From Psychrobacillus soli (GTDB lineage Bacteria > Bacillota > Bacilli > Bacillales_A > Planococcaceae), in assembly GCF_006861775.1 (NCBI RefSeq), contig NZ_VDGG01000012.1, forward strand, positions 168 to 64,167: 64,000 bases of DNA. The letters run 5' to 3'. Shown here piece after piece: positions 28,673 through 37,912 of the stretch. How positions within the stretch are numbered: the stretch's first letter is position 1; each line of letters starts with the position of its first letter. Position numbers and translations under genes: made by a program. The notes under the pieces were generated by a model. It ran no database searches and was not told where the DNA came from. It saw nothing but the letters and a program-made list of their open reading frames with translations.

Positions 28673-28958
28673 GACTTTAATGCTTTCTCCAAGGCTTCTA
28701 GCAGCTCGGCTTGATGAATATTCGTACTCATAAAAATAAAAGATAATAAATCAAATCCAAGCTTTTCTTGATTTAAAATTGCAACATGATGATTAATATA
28801 TCCTACATGTTCTAGATTTTGATTCGTGCGTGAGTAGCAGGCGGAGACAGATTAACACGTTTAGCAATTTCAGAATTGCTAATCTGTGCTCCATTTTGCA
28901 GAATATTTAAGATTTGTAGATCTAGATCATTAAGTATTTTATTAACGATAGTTTCCAC
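28668..28958 (-). pseudogene. Lrp/AsnC-family regulator, truncated and frameshifted
   Basis: GTG 28958 behind AAAGGAGTG starts METIVNKILNDLDLQILNIL and SNSEIAKRVNLSPPATHARI, the AsnC-type HTH. A frameshift follows, then LEHVGYINHHVAILNQEKLG and FDLLSFIFMSTNIHQAELLE, the first part of the RAM domain. The gene then runs into the pucR remnant near 28662-28672 and stops. About half of the RAM domain is missing. Confidence 0.8.
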
Positions 28959-29114
28959 TGATTTTCACTCCTTTATAGTTCTTCACATATTCTTAAGCTA
29001 TAAATGTTGATTGATGTCCATAAAATCGTATAAAATAACCAAATAAAAGAGCTCCATGTGCAAATTAATGTTACAGTTAGTAAGAAAATTTTAAACATGA
29101 GTAGGAGAACAAAC

Positions 29115-29492
29115 ATGATTGAGGTAAAAACATCTACATTAAGTGATGGAGAATTCAATAGAGGAGTATTTGCTACATGTGACATTAAAAAAGGGCAACT
29201 TTTCCATGAAGCGCCTGTCATTGCATATCCAAATGACGAGCATCAATACATTGAGCAAACGCTACTCGGTGATTATGCTTTTGAATATGGAACAAATAAA
29301 TCGGCTATCCTTCTTGGGTATGGAATGTTGTTTAATCATTCTTATGAACCCAATGCAAATTATGAGATCAACTTTAAAAATCACACATTTGATTTCTATG
29401 CATACACGGATATAAATGCAGGAGATGAAATTCTAATCAATTATAATGGCGAGGTTGATGACAAAGATCCACTGTGGTTTAATCAGGAATAA
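29115..29492 (+). CDS. SET domain-containing protein
   Basis: 125-residue protein that is almost only a SET domain: GEFNRGVFATCDIKKGQLF at the start, LGYGMLFNHSYEPNANYEI (the NHxxxPN pseudoknot motif) in the middle, and AGDEILINYNGE near the end. SET domains transfer methyl groups from S-adenosylmethionine to lysine. The target in bacteria is usually unknown. The RBS is GTAGGAGAAC and ATG 29115 is chosen over an upstream in-frame ATG at about 29097. Alone, between regulator remnants and fra. Confidence 0.85.
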   Translation: MIEVKTSTLSDGEFNRGVFATCDIKKGQLFHEAPVIAYPNDEHQYIEQTLLGDYAFEYGTNKSAILLGYGMLFNHSYEPNANYEINFKNHTFDFYAYTDINAGDEILINYNGEVDDKDPLWFNQE

Positions 29493-29520
29493 AAGGATTT
29501 TTAATAAAGTTGCACCGGTA

Positions 29521-29557
29521 CACCCCGTTGGATATGATTATCTAACGGGGTTTTTTT
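29521..29557 (+). terminator. Terminator of SET-domain gene
   Basis: ACCCCGTT / AACGGGGT outer stem with a GATA/TATC continuation and a T7 tail. Confidence 0.88.
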
Positions 29558-29676
29558 ATGTCTAAACGAATAAGAGCATTTAAGTTGATAAGTGGATTAA
29601 TGAAGGTTGATATATAGGGATTAGCTCTCAATGACAATAAAGACGTTTAAGAGTTTATATTTTAGGGGTGAATGAT

Positions 29677-30045
29677 ATGGAAGATTTTGCAGCATATTTA
29701 GCGCGTATTGATGACCCGCAACACCGGGAGCGAACGGAAGAAGTTTTGGCATGGGTATCTGAGAAATTTCCAAGTTTAAATGAAGAAATTAAGTGGAATC
29801 AACCGATGTTTACCGATCATGGCACCTATATCATTGGCTTTAGCGTATCTAAAAATCATTTAGCGGTTGCCCCTGAACAAGCAGGGATGAATCATGTTGC
29901 TGAAGTTATTGTGAAGGCTGGTTATGATCATACTAAGGAGTTGGTACGTATTCCGTGGAATGGTTCAGTGGATTATTCATTACTTGAGAAAATGATTGAG
30001 TTTAATATTTTGGATAAGGCAGATTGTTCCACATTCTGGCGGTAA
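29677..30045 (+). CDS. fra: Iron chaperone, DUF1801 (Fra/YdhG-like)
   Basis: 122-residue frataxin-like iron chaperone. The sequence follows B. subtilis YdhG/Fra: HRERTEEVLAWVSEKFPSLN, EIKWNQPMFTDHGTYIIGFS, KNHLAVAPEQAG and a C-terminal EFNILDKADCSTFW. Fra delivers iron for Fe-S cluster and haem assembly. GTG 29668 overlaps the RBS TAGGGGTG, so ATG 29677 was chosen. Monocistronic. Confidence 0.88.
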   Translation: MEDFAAYLARIDDPQHRERTEEVLAWVSEKFPSLNEEIKWNQPMFTDHGTYIIGFSVSKNHLAVAPEQAGMNHVAEVIVKAGYDHTKELVRIPWNGSVDYSLLEKMIEFNILDKADCSTFWR

Positions 30046-30058
30046 TCAAGTATGTTTT

Positions 30059-30098
30059 GAATCCCTTCTATTGTTCATTTCCAGAAGGGGTTTTTTAG
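30059..30098 (+). terminator. fra terminator
   Basis: ATCCCTTCT / AGAAGGGGT stem with a T6 run. Confidence 0.8.
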
Positions 30099-30222
30099 AT
30101 TAAAATATACATCAACTAAAGGGTAGTTCGAGGATGAAAGAAACCCTACATATTAGTGCACAAAATGTCGGATGATTGAATTCACTTACTGGTATTCTAT
30201 GGAGGATAAGGAGGTCATTGAG

Positions 30223-31095
30223 TTGGATTTGCTCCAAAATATGAATAGTGCCATTAACTTTATTGAGGAAAATCTTACGGATGATATAGACTTTACGGAA
30301 GTCGCTAGGCGTGCTTATTGTTCTGAATATCATTTTAAAAGGATGTTTTCCTTCCTTGCAGGAGCTACACTATCTGAGTATATCCGTCGAAGAAGGCTTA
30401 CGCTTGCAGCATTTGAACTAAGAGATAACAACATTAGGGTCATTGATATAGCGATCAAGTACGGGTACAACTCACCAGATTCTTTTGCTAGAGCGTTTCA
30501 ACAATTGCATGGTATCACACCATCAGAAGCTAGAAAGAATGGTCATTCATTAAAAGCTTATCCATCAATGTCCTTCCAATTATCTATAAAAGGAGGCAGT
30601 GAAATGAACTATCGAATGGAAGAAAAAGAAGCATTTCGCATTATAGGAATTAAAAAAAGGGTTCCCATTATTTTTAATGGCGTTAATCCAGAGATTGCTT
30701 CTATGTGGCAAAGCTTAGATATGAAAATGATTAATAAACTGAAAGAACTATCTAATATCGAGCCAGTAGGACTGTTGAGTGCATCTATAAATTTCTCTGA
30801 AGGCAGGATGGAGGAAAAGGGGGAACTTGACCATTACATTGGCGTAGCAACAACAAAAGAATGTCCAGATAATTTAACCATACTTGAAGTACCAGCTGCT
30901 ACATGGGCCGTATTCGAAGCAGTTGGACCTTTTCCTGAAACACTACAAAATGTATGGGGGCGAATTTACTCAGAATGGTTTCCTTCCTCTCACTATGAAC
31001 AAATAGAAGGTCCAGAAATCCTTTGGAATGAAAGTAAAGATGTAACTTCCCCAACATTTAAAAGTGAAATATGGATTCCCGTTTGGAAGAGATGA
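30223..31095 (+). CDS. AraC family regulator with GyrI-like effector domain
   Basis: 290-residue regulator. Two AraC helix-turn-helix units lie in about residues 10-110 ([20 protein letters not shown] and [20 protein letters not shown]). A C-terminal GyrI-like small-molecule-binding domain (about 130-290) includes the [11 protein letters not shown] start and an IWIPV end. Such proteins sense lipophilic compounds and activate efflux genes; the ligand is unknown. A TTG at 30223 with AAGGAGGT seven bases upstream is the best start. An FtsX-type ABC pair follows 280 bp downstream, but with a terminator between. Confidence 0.88.
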   Translation: MDLLQNMNSAINFIEENLTDDIDFTEVARRAYCSEYHFKRMFSFLAGATLSEYIRRRRLTLAAFELRDNNIRVIDIAIKYGYNSPDSFARAFQQLHGITPSEARKNGHSLKAYPSMSFQLSIKGGSEMNYRMEEKEAFRIIGIKKRVPIIFNGVNPEIASMWQSLDMKMINKLKELSNIEPVGLLSASINFSEGRMEEKGELDHYIGVATTKECPDNLTILEVPAATWAVFEAVGPFPETLQNVWGRIYSEWFPSSHYEQIEGPEILWNESKDVTSPTFKSEIWIPVWKR

Positions 31096-31145
31096 GTTAT
31101 TAGTAATGATAGCTCTTATTTTTTTCTAAACTATAATATATACAT

Positions 31146-31178
31146 GAACCTTTCCATTTTAATTGAAAAGGTTTTTTG
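31146..31178 (+). terminator. Terminator of AraC/GyrI gene
   Basis: AACCTTT / AAAAGGTT stem (with TCCA/TTGA extension partly paired) and T6 run, 50 bp after the stop. Confidence 0.7.
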
Positions 31179-31375
31179 TGTTTTCTTCTTCTTATTAATC
31201 AGTCTAAAGCCTTAGGTGAAAATCAAGTAATAGACTGATAAGTAAAATTTAGTTCAATTGTATAGTTACAAGAAAGAAGACTTAATAAATGAAAGGGAGG
31301 AGAATATTTTAGGGGAGTAGTAAGTTTTATAGTTTTTGTTTTACAAGTGTCTTATCTTGAAAACAGAGGTGACTT

Positions 31376-33694
31376 ATGAATTTTAGAATAATCCGTAATG
31401 ACATATTAAAAAGCAAAGCAATCAGCTTCACAACCATGGTATTTGTTGCTGTTTCGGCTATGCTTGTTTCGCTTGCAGCAATACTCGTCGTAAATCTTTC
31501 GGGTGCGATAGATACGCTTATGACACAAGCTAAAACTCCACATTTTATGCAGATGCATTCGGGAGAAATAGATACTGCACGGCTAACATCTTTTGCAGAG
31601 CAACATACAAATGTCGAAGAGTTTCAAGTGGTTGAATTTTTAGGCATAGACGGTGCGCAAATTATGTTAGGCGATCAATCACTTGCAAATAGTGTTCAGG
31701 ACAATGGTCTTAGCGTACAAAGTGAAAAATTCGATTATCTACTTGATCTGAATGGGCATATCATCCATGTATCAGATGGTGAGATTTATGTGCCGGTAAG
31801 TTATAGGAAGAACAACGCGACAGAGGTCGGTGATAGGGCTGTCATAAGTGGGAAGGAATTTATCGTTGCGGGTTTTCTACGTGATTCAACGATGAATTCC
31901 ACACTCTCCGCATCTAAGCGATTTCTTGTAAGCAGCAATGATTATGCGGACATGAAGAACCTAGGAAGTATGGAATATCTGATCGAGTTTAGATTAAAGG
32001 ATTTCTCCGCGATCGGCGCATTTGAAACAGCTTATGCCACAGCAGGGCTTGAAGCGAACGGGCCGACAGTTACCTATACGCTTTTCAAATTGATGAATGC
32101 AATTTCCGATGGGATGATGATTGCGGTTATCCTTTTTGTAAGTGTACTTGTCGTTACTATCGCATTTATGTGCATACGTTTTACGCTACTTGCGAAAATC
32201 GAAGATGATTACCGTGAAATTGGTGTGATGAAAGCAATTGGGCTACGCCTTTCGGACATAAAGAAGATTTATCTTTCGAAATACATCACTATTGCCGCAA
32301 CAGGCAGTATATTTGGGTATATTTTATCGCTTGTGTTCCAAGGCAGACTGCTAGAAAACATACGCCTATATATGGGGGAAAGTGAAAATGCTTCTTTTGC
32401 TTACTTTTTCGGCATAATCGGCATTCTCCTTGTATTTCTTGCAATTATTCTTTATGTTAACTTCATTTTGAGAAGCTTTCGGAAAATATCCACTGCAGAA
32501 GCAATACGCTTTGGTACTTCCCAGGAAAAGAGCGCTAGTGCAAAGTATTTTAGCTTGAGCAGAAATAGATTGTTTAACACGAATACTTTTCTAGGTGCCC
32601 AAGATGTTCTCGTAAGGAAAAAGCTTTATGCCACTAGCTTAATGGTGTTGGTTCTTTCGACATTTATCATTATTGTTCCGCAAAACTTATCCAACACGAT
32701 TTCCTCCAATAGCTTTATCAGTTATATGGGAATCGGAAACTACGATATGCGCATGGACATTCAGCAGACTGACAATATCTCTGAAAAAGCGGATTATATT
32801 TTAAAGACGATGAACAGTGACAGTTCCGTTTCAAAGGCTGCTGTTTTTACAACGAAAACATTCAAAGCTAAGACAGAAGAAGGTACGGAGGAAAATATAA
32901 AAATTGAACTCGGCGATCATTCCATTTTCCCGATAAATTATTCTGAAGGTAGGGCACCGACTGAAGAAAATGAAATTGCACTTTCGACGTTGAATGCTGA
33001 TGAGCTAAGCAAAAAAGTTGGCGATGTTATTACGTTAGTGATGGAAGGGAAGGAGAAAAATCTCTCAGTAAGCGGAATATATTCTGACATTACGAACGGT
33101 GGCAAAACCGCAAAGGCTGTTTTTAATGACCATACGGCAGATGTTATGTGGAGCATTATCTCCGTGGAGTTTTCAGATAAATCTATAGTAGAGGGAAAGG
33201 TCACGCAGTATGCGAACCTGTTTAATTTCGCGAAAGTTTCAGCTATTAATGAATTTGTGTCACAGACATTCGGTTCGACAATTAATTCCGTCGAAAAGGC
33301 ATCCACTGCCTCAGTTGCCGTTGCGCTGATTATTACGGTACTGGTTACTCTATTGTTTATGAAAATGCTTGTTGTAAAGGATAGACATTCCATTGCAGTC
33401 ATGAAATCGTTTGGTTTTACAAACGCGGATATTAGGGTGCAATATATTTCACGGTCCATAATCGTACTAATAGTAGGCATAGTTGTCGGTACGCTTTTGG
33501 CAAATACGCTTGGAGAAGTACTTGCTGGCGCGATGATCTCCTTGTTTGGAGCGTCGTCGTTTACATTTGTGGTCAATCCGCTTTCAGTATACCTGCTTAG
33601 TCCACTATTAATGGTTTGTGCAGTTCTTATTGCAACGATAATTGGTACATCAAATGCTGGAAAAATAAAAATATCCGAACATATAAAGGAGTAA
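31376..33694 (+). CDS. FtsX-type ABC transporter permease
   Basis: 772-residue permease with the MacB/FtsX layout. One N-terminal span (about residues 17-40) is followed by an extracytoplasmic loop and three helices at about 245-360. A second extracytoplasmic part precedes three helices at about 640-760 containing SIAVMKSFGFTNADIRVQYI. Such pairs drive efflux of peptides or lipids or act in antimicrobial-peptide detoxification. The ATPase gene follows after 3 bp. Codon usage looks slightly more GC-rich than its neighbours. No two-component system is adjacent. Confidence 0.88.
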   Translation: MNFRIIRNDILKSKAISFTTMVFVAVSAMLVSLAAILVVNLSGAIDTLMTQAKTPHFMQMHSGEIDTARLTSFAEQHTNVEEFQVVEFLGIDGAQIMLGDQSLANSVQDNGLSVQSEKFDYLLDLNGHIIHVSDGEIYVPVSYRKNNATEVGDRAVISGKEFIVAGFLRDSTMNSTLSASKRFLVSSNDYADMKNLGSMEYLIEFRLKDFSAIGAFETAYATAGLEANGPTVTYTLFKLMNAISDGMMIAVILFVSVLVVTIAFMCIRFTLLAKIEDDYREIGVMKAIGLRLSDIKKIYLSKYITIAATGSIFGYILSLVFQGRLLENIRLYMGESENASFAYFFGIIGILLVFLAIILYVNFILRSFRKISTAEAIRFGTSQEKSASAKYFSLSRNRLFNTNTFLGAQDVLVRKKLYATSLMVLVLSTFIIIVPQNLSNTISSNSFISYMGIGNYDMRMDIQQTDNISEKADYILKTMNSDSSVSKAAVFTTKTFKAKTEEGTEENIKIELGDHSIFPINYSEGRAPTEENEIALSTLNADELSKKVGDVITLVMEGKEKNLSVSGIYSDITNGGKTAKAVFNDHTADVMWSIISVEFSDKSIVEGKVTQYANLFNFAKVSAINEFVSQTFGSTINSVEKASTASVAVALIITVLVTLLFMKMLVVKDRHSIAVMKSFGFTNADIRVQYISRSIIVLIVGIVVGTLLANTLGEVLAGAMISLFGASSFTFVVNPLSVYLLSPLLMVCAVLIATIIGTSNAGKIKISEHIKE

Positions 33695-33697
33695 AGT

Positions 33698-34456
33698 ATG
33701 AACAAGATTATTATCGGTGATCATCTCGTAAAATCTTTCGGTGAGGGCGATGAAAAGCACAATGTTCTAAGCGAAGTGACGGTTGAAATAAAAGAGGGCG
33801 AGTTCGTTGCAGTTATGGGACCATCAGGCTCGGGAAAATCGACGCTAATGTTTGCGCTTAGTGGAATGGACAGTGTTGACGGTGGAAACGTCTTTTTCGA
33901 TGGTAAGAATTTATCGGCGGTCGAAGAGAAGGAGCTTTCAGATATACGTAGAACCAAAATGGGATTTGTTTTTCAACAGCCGACGATGCTTAAAAACCTG
34001 AATATACTCGACAATATCATTTTTCCATCTATGCGTGACAACAGAAAAAACGTCGCGAATATTTTGGAAAAGGCAAGAGTGCTTATGAAAAGAGTAGGCA
34101 TTGAGGAGCTTGAAAGTCGTGATATTACACAGGTTTCGGGAGGTCAGCTTCAGCGTGCAGGAATATGCCGCGCACTTATGAACAATCCTAAAATCATTTT
34201 CGGCGACGAGCCTACGGGGGCACTAAACTCAAAATCAGCACAGGAGATAATGGACATATTTTCCGAAATCAACGCAAGCGGTACTGCGATTATGCTTGTA
34301 ACGCACGATGCGAAGGTTGCAGCACGGACGGAGCGAGTTATGTTTATGCGCGATGGAAAAATTGTGAGCGAGTTGAAGCTTCCGAAGTTTGTTGGGACGG
34401 ATATTGACGCTAGGGTCGAAGAGGTTACGGCAAAAATGCGGGAAATAGGAATCTGA
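33698..34456 (+). CDS. ABC transporter ATP-binding protein (MacB/LolD type)
   Basis: 252-residue ATPase for the preceding FtsX permease. Walker A GPSGSGKST is near residue 46, the Q-loop lies in VFQQP, the signature QVSGGQLQRAGICRAL is near 147, and Walker B is FGDEPTGAL with VTHD after it. RBS AAAGGAGT lies in the end of the permease gene and the two are tightly coupled. A terminator-like hairpin follows. Confidence 0.93.
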   Translation: MNKIIIGDHLVKSFGEGDEKHNVLSEVTVEIKEGEFVAVMGPSGSGKSTLMFALSGMDSVDGGNVFFDGKNLSAVEEKELSDIRRTKMGFVFQQPTMLKNLNILDNIIFPSMRDNRKNVANILEKARVLMKRVGIEELESRDITQVSGGQLQRAGICRALMNNPKIIFGDEPTGALNSKSAQEIMDIFSEINASGTAIMLVTHDAKVAARTERVMFMRDGKIVSELKLPKFVGTDIDARVEEVTAKMREIGI

Positions 34457-34478
34457 ATGTTGGGTTTCCCAGAGCCAA

Positions 34479-34513
34479 AACGAGACATGTACTTTTGTAT
34501 GTCGTCTCTTTTG
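34479..34513 (+). terminator. ABC pair terminator
   Basis: CGAGACATGTAC / TATGTCGTCTC imperfect stem with one bulge, followed by TTTTG. Confidence 0.55.
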
Positions 34514-34590
34514 ATTACGGTATAATATCCATGAAGTGATTGAAAAGAAACGAACAACTTTGTCCTATAAAAAAATCAGGAGGAATAACT

Positions 34591-35508
34591 ATGACCAAAA
34601 TAGTCCAAAAAATCGTTCCACATTTATGGTATGACAAAGAGGCAAAAGAAGCAGCAGAATTTTACGCTTCTATTTTCCCGCATTCTCAAATTACAGATAT
34701 CACAACACTGCGTGATACACCATCTGGTGACTGTGATCAAGTTTCTTTTGAAATTTGGGGACAAAAGTTCATGGCGATTGACGGTGGTCCATTTTTTAAG
34801 ATCAATCCATCCATTTCCTTCATGGTTAATTTTGATCCGTCGAGAGAAAAAGATGCGGAAGAGAAAATAAGGGATGTTTGGGACAAGTTGTCCGAAGGTG
34901 GTTCAGTGTTAATGCCGTTTGGTCAATATCCATTTAGTGAAAAGTATGGTTGGATCCAAGACAAATATGGTCTGTCATGGCAGTTAATGCTGACTAACCC
35001 AGAAGGTGAAGAGCGACCTGCGATAGTGCCGTCCCTTTTGTTTGTCGGTGAAAAATGTGGTAAAACGGAAGAGGCGATTCATTTTTATACGTCCATTTTT
35101 AAGGACGCAAAGCAGGGCAGTCTCGTACGTTACCCTAAAGGCATGGAACCTGACAAAGAAGGGACTGTCATGTTTGCTGATATGATGCTGGAAAACGAGT
35201 GGTTTGTCGCAATGGACAGTGCGCATGAACATAAATTCAGTTTCAACGAAGCCATCTCATTTATGGTATACTGCGACACACAAGAAGAGATTGATTACTA
35301 TTGGGAAAAGCTTTCTTTCGTTCCTAAATCGGAGCAATGTGGCTGGCTGAAAGATCCGTATGGCTTGTCTTGGCAAATCGTACCGAGCGTGATGGACGAA
35401 ATGATGCAAAACGGTACAACGGAGCAGATTGACCATGTAATGCAAGTGCTTCTGAAAATGAAAAAACTAAATTTGGCCGAGTTACAGAAATCATACACGG
35501 AGAAATAA
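34591..35508 (+). CDS. PhnB-like VOC (glyoxalase-fold) protein, two domains
   Basis: 305-residue protein made of two PhnB/3-demethylubiquinone methyltransferase-like VOC domains (about residues 5-135 and 150-275). Each carries the FYxSIF entry and an FGQYPF or YGLSWQ exit: AEFYASIFPHSQI, DKYGLSWQLM, IHFYTSIFKDAK, DPYGLSWQIVP. No catalytic activity can be assigned from sequence. ATG 34591 follows CAGGAGGA. The gene is followed by a T-box-like leader with no gene behind it. Confidence 0.85.
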   Translation: MTKIVQKIVPHLWYDKEAKEAAEFYASIFPHSQITDITTLRDTPSGDCDQVSFEIWGQKFMAIDGGPFFKINPSISFMVNFDPSREKDAEEKIRDVWDKLSEGGSVLMPFGQYPFSEKYGWIQDKYGLSWQLMLTNPEGEERPAIVPSLLFVGEKCGKTEEAIHFYTSIFKDAKQGSLVRYPKGMEPDKEGTVMFADMMLENEWFVAMDSAHEHKFSFNEAISFMVYCDTQEEIDYYWEKLSFVPKSEQCGWLKDPYGLSWQIVPSVMDEMMQNGTTEQIDHVMQVLLKMKKLNLAELQKSYTEK

Positions 35509-35518
35509 AATTTAGGTT

Positions 35519-35657
35519 ACGACGAGAATGGCACTCGTTATAACAGTAGCAGTATGAACACGTACTGGATAAGGCAAATAGTGTGAGCTATTTGCGAATT
35601 TAGGTGGTAACACGAGTCTACTCGTCCTACTCGTTTTTACGATTAGGGCGTTTTTTG
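35519..35657 (+). promoter_or_regulatory. Orphan T-box-like leader with terminator
   Basis: The T-box core TTAGGTGGTAACACGAG lies at 35599-35615 (close to AGGTGGTACCACG). Just upstream is a Stem III-like hairpin GCAAATAG / CTATTTGC (35574-35594), and downstream a terminator CGTCCTA / TAGGGCG with T6 (35623-35656). A small ACGAG / CTCGT hairpin at the 5' end may be a degenerate Stem I. T-boxes normally read uncharged tRNA to control synthetase or amino-acid genes, but the next gene is on the other strand. Confidence 0.6.
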
Positions 35658-35697
35658 CCAAAAAAAGATAAGTAAAGCTTCATAGCCTCAAAAAACG

Positions 35698-35736
35698 AAA
35701 GAGCGTGTAGAAGATTTATCCTCATACACGCTCTTT
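35698..35736. terminator. Bidirectional terminator
   Basis: AAAGAGCGTGTA / TACACGCTCTTT hairpin with A and T runs on its flanks. It serves the reverse-strand MFS gene and insulates the orphan leader. Confidence 0.85.
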
Positions 35737-35739
35737 TGA

Positions 35740-37158
35740 TTATTGATGAGTCGGCTTTTTCATGAATAAAGACAACACAATATTAATCACAGCCAATACT
35801 AAACTGATAATAAAGACTAGTGATGACCCCGCAGCTGCCGCTTGTGGTAATTCATTTGCAGTTGTTGCTAAAAAGCTAGTCTGTTTTGCAGATAAAACAG
35901 ATACCATTACCGCAATACCAATAGCTCCAGCTACTTGTTGAATAGTTTGCGTAATAGCAATCCCGTCAGGATAGTACCGTTTCGGAAGCGAATTTAATGT
36001 ATTTGTTTGTACAGAAGCAAGTACTGCCCCGATACCTAACATCATAATAATATGAGTGACTACGATCAACCACGTAGCCGTATCTGTCTCAAATTGTGTA
36101 TATAATACATAAGCAATGGCTACTAAAATAGTTCCTGGTGTAATAACTGCTTTTGGACCATATTTGTCAAATAAACGACCAATCGTTGGAGCTAATATAC
36201 AGTTTAGTAAGCTTCCTGGTAGAAGGATAAGACCTGTTGTAAAAGCAGCCATTAATAAAGCCATTTGCATATACATTGGTAAAACGACAAGCATGGACAA
36301 CATATTAAAGAACGTGATAAAACTCATAATGACGCCAAGTACGAAAAGTGGGGAATTGAATGCTCTTAAATTCAACATTGGATTCTCCATTTTCATTTGA
36401 CGGATGGCAAAAATGATAATTGCTAACACTCCAATGATGATGGATCCAAGAACAGTTCCACTTGTCCAACCAGAAACACCACTTACACTAAATCCGTATA
36501 CAATACCACCGAATCCAATTGTCGAAAGAATAACAGAAAGTGCATCAATCGAAACTTTACGGATTTCATTCACATTTCGTAAATATACAATACCGAAAAA
36601 AAGTGAAAACAGTAAGAAGGGGATTGTAGCCCAGAAAATCCAATGCCATGATAATGTATCTAAAATAAGTCCTGCAATTGTTGGACCTAGAGCTGGACCA
36701 GCTAACATAACTAAGCCCATAACCCCCATAGCAGCACCACGTTTATTAGGAGGGAAGATAGTAAAAATAACATTTTGCGTTAAAGGTAAATTAATTGCCA
36801 GTCCCGCTGCTTGAATGATACGTGCTACTAATAAAAGCTCAAAACCAGGTGCTAAAGCAGCTAAAATCGTACCGAAAATGGATAGCAATATAGAAGTCAT
36901 AAACATTTGACGTGTGGTGAATTTTTGCATTAAAATACCTGTTACTGGAACTAAAATACCTAATGTTAAAAAGTATCCTGTCGCTAGCCACTGAATCGTT
37001 GTGGGATCGACACTGAATATATGACTTAATTCTGTAAAGGCAATATTTAATGCCGTTTCACTAAACAGTCCGACAAAGCCCGCCACTAAAAGAGCAGCCA
37101 TAATCGGGCCAGTTTTGAGTTGTTGTTGATTGGGAATTGCATTGGTTTGTGTATTCAC
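35740..37158 (-). CDS. MFS transporter, DHA2/EmrB type
   Basis: 472-residue drug:H+ antiporter-like protein with about fourteen membrane helices. Motif C of antiporters can be seen as GLVMLAGPALGPTIAGLI (about residues 150-167), and motif A is degenerate around KFTTRQMF. It likely exports a toxic compound; substrate unknown. It starts 3 bp after the upstream TetR gene on the same strand, so the two form an operon under the TetR operator. Confidence 0.9.
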   Translation of the reverse strand: MNTQTNAIPNQQQLKTGPIMAALLVAGFVGLFSETALNIAFTELSHIFSVDPTTIQWLATGYFLTLGILVPVTGILMQKFTTRQMFMTSILLSIFGTILAALAPGFELLLVARIIQAAGLAINLPLTQNVIFTIFPPNKRGAAMGVMGLVMLAGPALGPTIAGLILDTLSWHWIFWATIPFLLFSLFFGIVYLRNVNEIRKVSIDALSVILSTIGFGGIVYGFSVSGVSGWTSGTVLGSIIIGVLAIIIFAIRQMKMENPMLNLRAFNSPLFVLGVIMSFITFFNMLSMLVVLPMYMQMALLMAAFTTGLILLPGSLLNCILAPTIGRLFDKYGPKAVITPGTILVAIAYVLYTQFETDTATWLIVVTHIIMMLGIGAVLASVQTNTLNSLPKRYYPDGIAITQTIQQVAGAIGIAVMVSVLSAKQTSFLATTANELPQAAAAGSSLVFIISLVLAVINIVLSLFMKKPTHQ

Positions 37159-37161
37159 TTA

Positions 37162-37722
37162 TTAAGACTCCTTCAATACATTTGGTAGTACATGCGAAAT
37201 AACTTTCAGAGGTTCACTTGTGTTATCCGTTAAACAAAGCATTATCGCACCTTCGATAGAAGCCGTTATCATTAACGCAATGGAAGCAGCCGTATCTTTC
37301 GAAAAGCCATCTTCTACTAACTTTTTAATATAAATCTCTTGGATTTTTGCGTAAAGATTTGAACATGTATTACGAACTGGTTCACTTAGGGATGCCATTT
37401 CACTAACGATACTGCTAAATGTATAACCACTAATCGTACCTTCTCGTTCAAAGTTTGCTACTAATTTTTCAATCATTGCACATAGAGCTTCTTGCGTGGT
37501 TTGATATTGTTTGAAAATTACTTCGATGTCTGTAGTAATTGCTTGATCGATTGACTCAAGACAAGTGATGAGTAGTTCTTCTTTTCCATTTGGAAAGTGA
37601 TGATAGAGCGCACCTTTTGTAATAGTGCATGCGTTTAAAATTTCACTTACTCCTACGCCCTTATATCCTTTCTGTTGAAAAAGATTTGTCGCGATGTAGA
37701 TTATCTGCGATTTAGTGTCCAT
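37162..37722 (-). CDS. TetR family regulator of the adjacent MFS gene
   Basis: 186-residue repressor. The N-terminal TetR helix-turn-helix reads GVGVSEILNACTITKGALYH and HHFPNGKEELL; the rest is an all-helical ligand domain. ATG 37722 (MDTKSQIIYIATNLFQQKG) was chosen because GAGAGGTGG precedes it; the frame is open further upstream. First gene of the tetR–MFS operon. An ACCGGT-centred palindrome upstream is the likely operator. Confidence 0.9.
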   Translation of the reverse strand: MDTKSQIIYIATNLFQQKGYKGVGVSEILNACTITKGALYHHFPNGKEELLITCLESIDQAITTDIEVIFKQYQTTQEALCAMIEKLVANFEREGTISGYTFSSIVSEMASLSEPVRNTCSNLYAKIQEIYIKKLVEDGFSKDTAASIALMITASIEGAIMLCLTDNTSEPLKVISHVLPNVLKES

Positions 37723-37745
37723 TTCCGTAGTACCACCTCTCCATA

Positions 37746-37757
37746 CCAACCGGTCTG
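37746..37757 (-). promoter_or_regulatory. Probable TetR operator
   Basis: CCAACCGGTCTG contains the 6-bp palindrome ACCGGT extended imperfectly on both sides, 25 bp upstream of the TetR start and close to a TATAGT-like -10 on the reverse strand. Typical place for autoregulation. Confidence 0.45.
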
Positions 37758-37912
37758 TTTTTAACTATAGCAAAAATAAATCATCTGATGTAAGTGTTAT
37801 TTTTGCTCTCTAAAACACGAATTCACAACTTTGACACATTTAAAGTGAGATAAGATTCAAGATTCTGTCATAGTTAGCTATATAGGATAAAGAAGCTTAG
37901 GAGGGATTAGCT

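Noticed and set aside
32938-33705. 255-codon reverse ORF inside the FtsX permease
   Set aside because: Shadow frame with low-complexity composition; no RBS and no domain.
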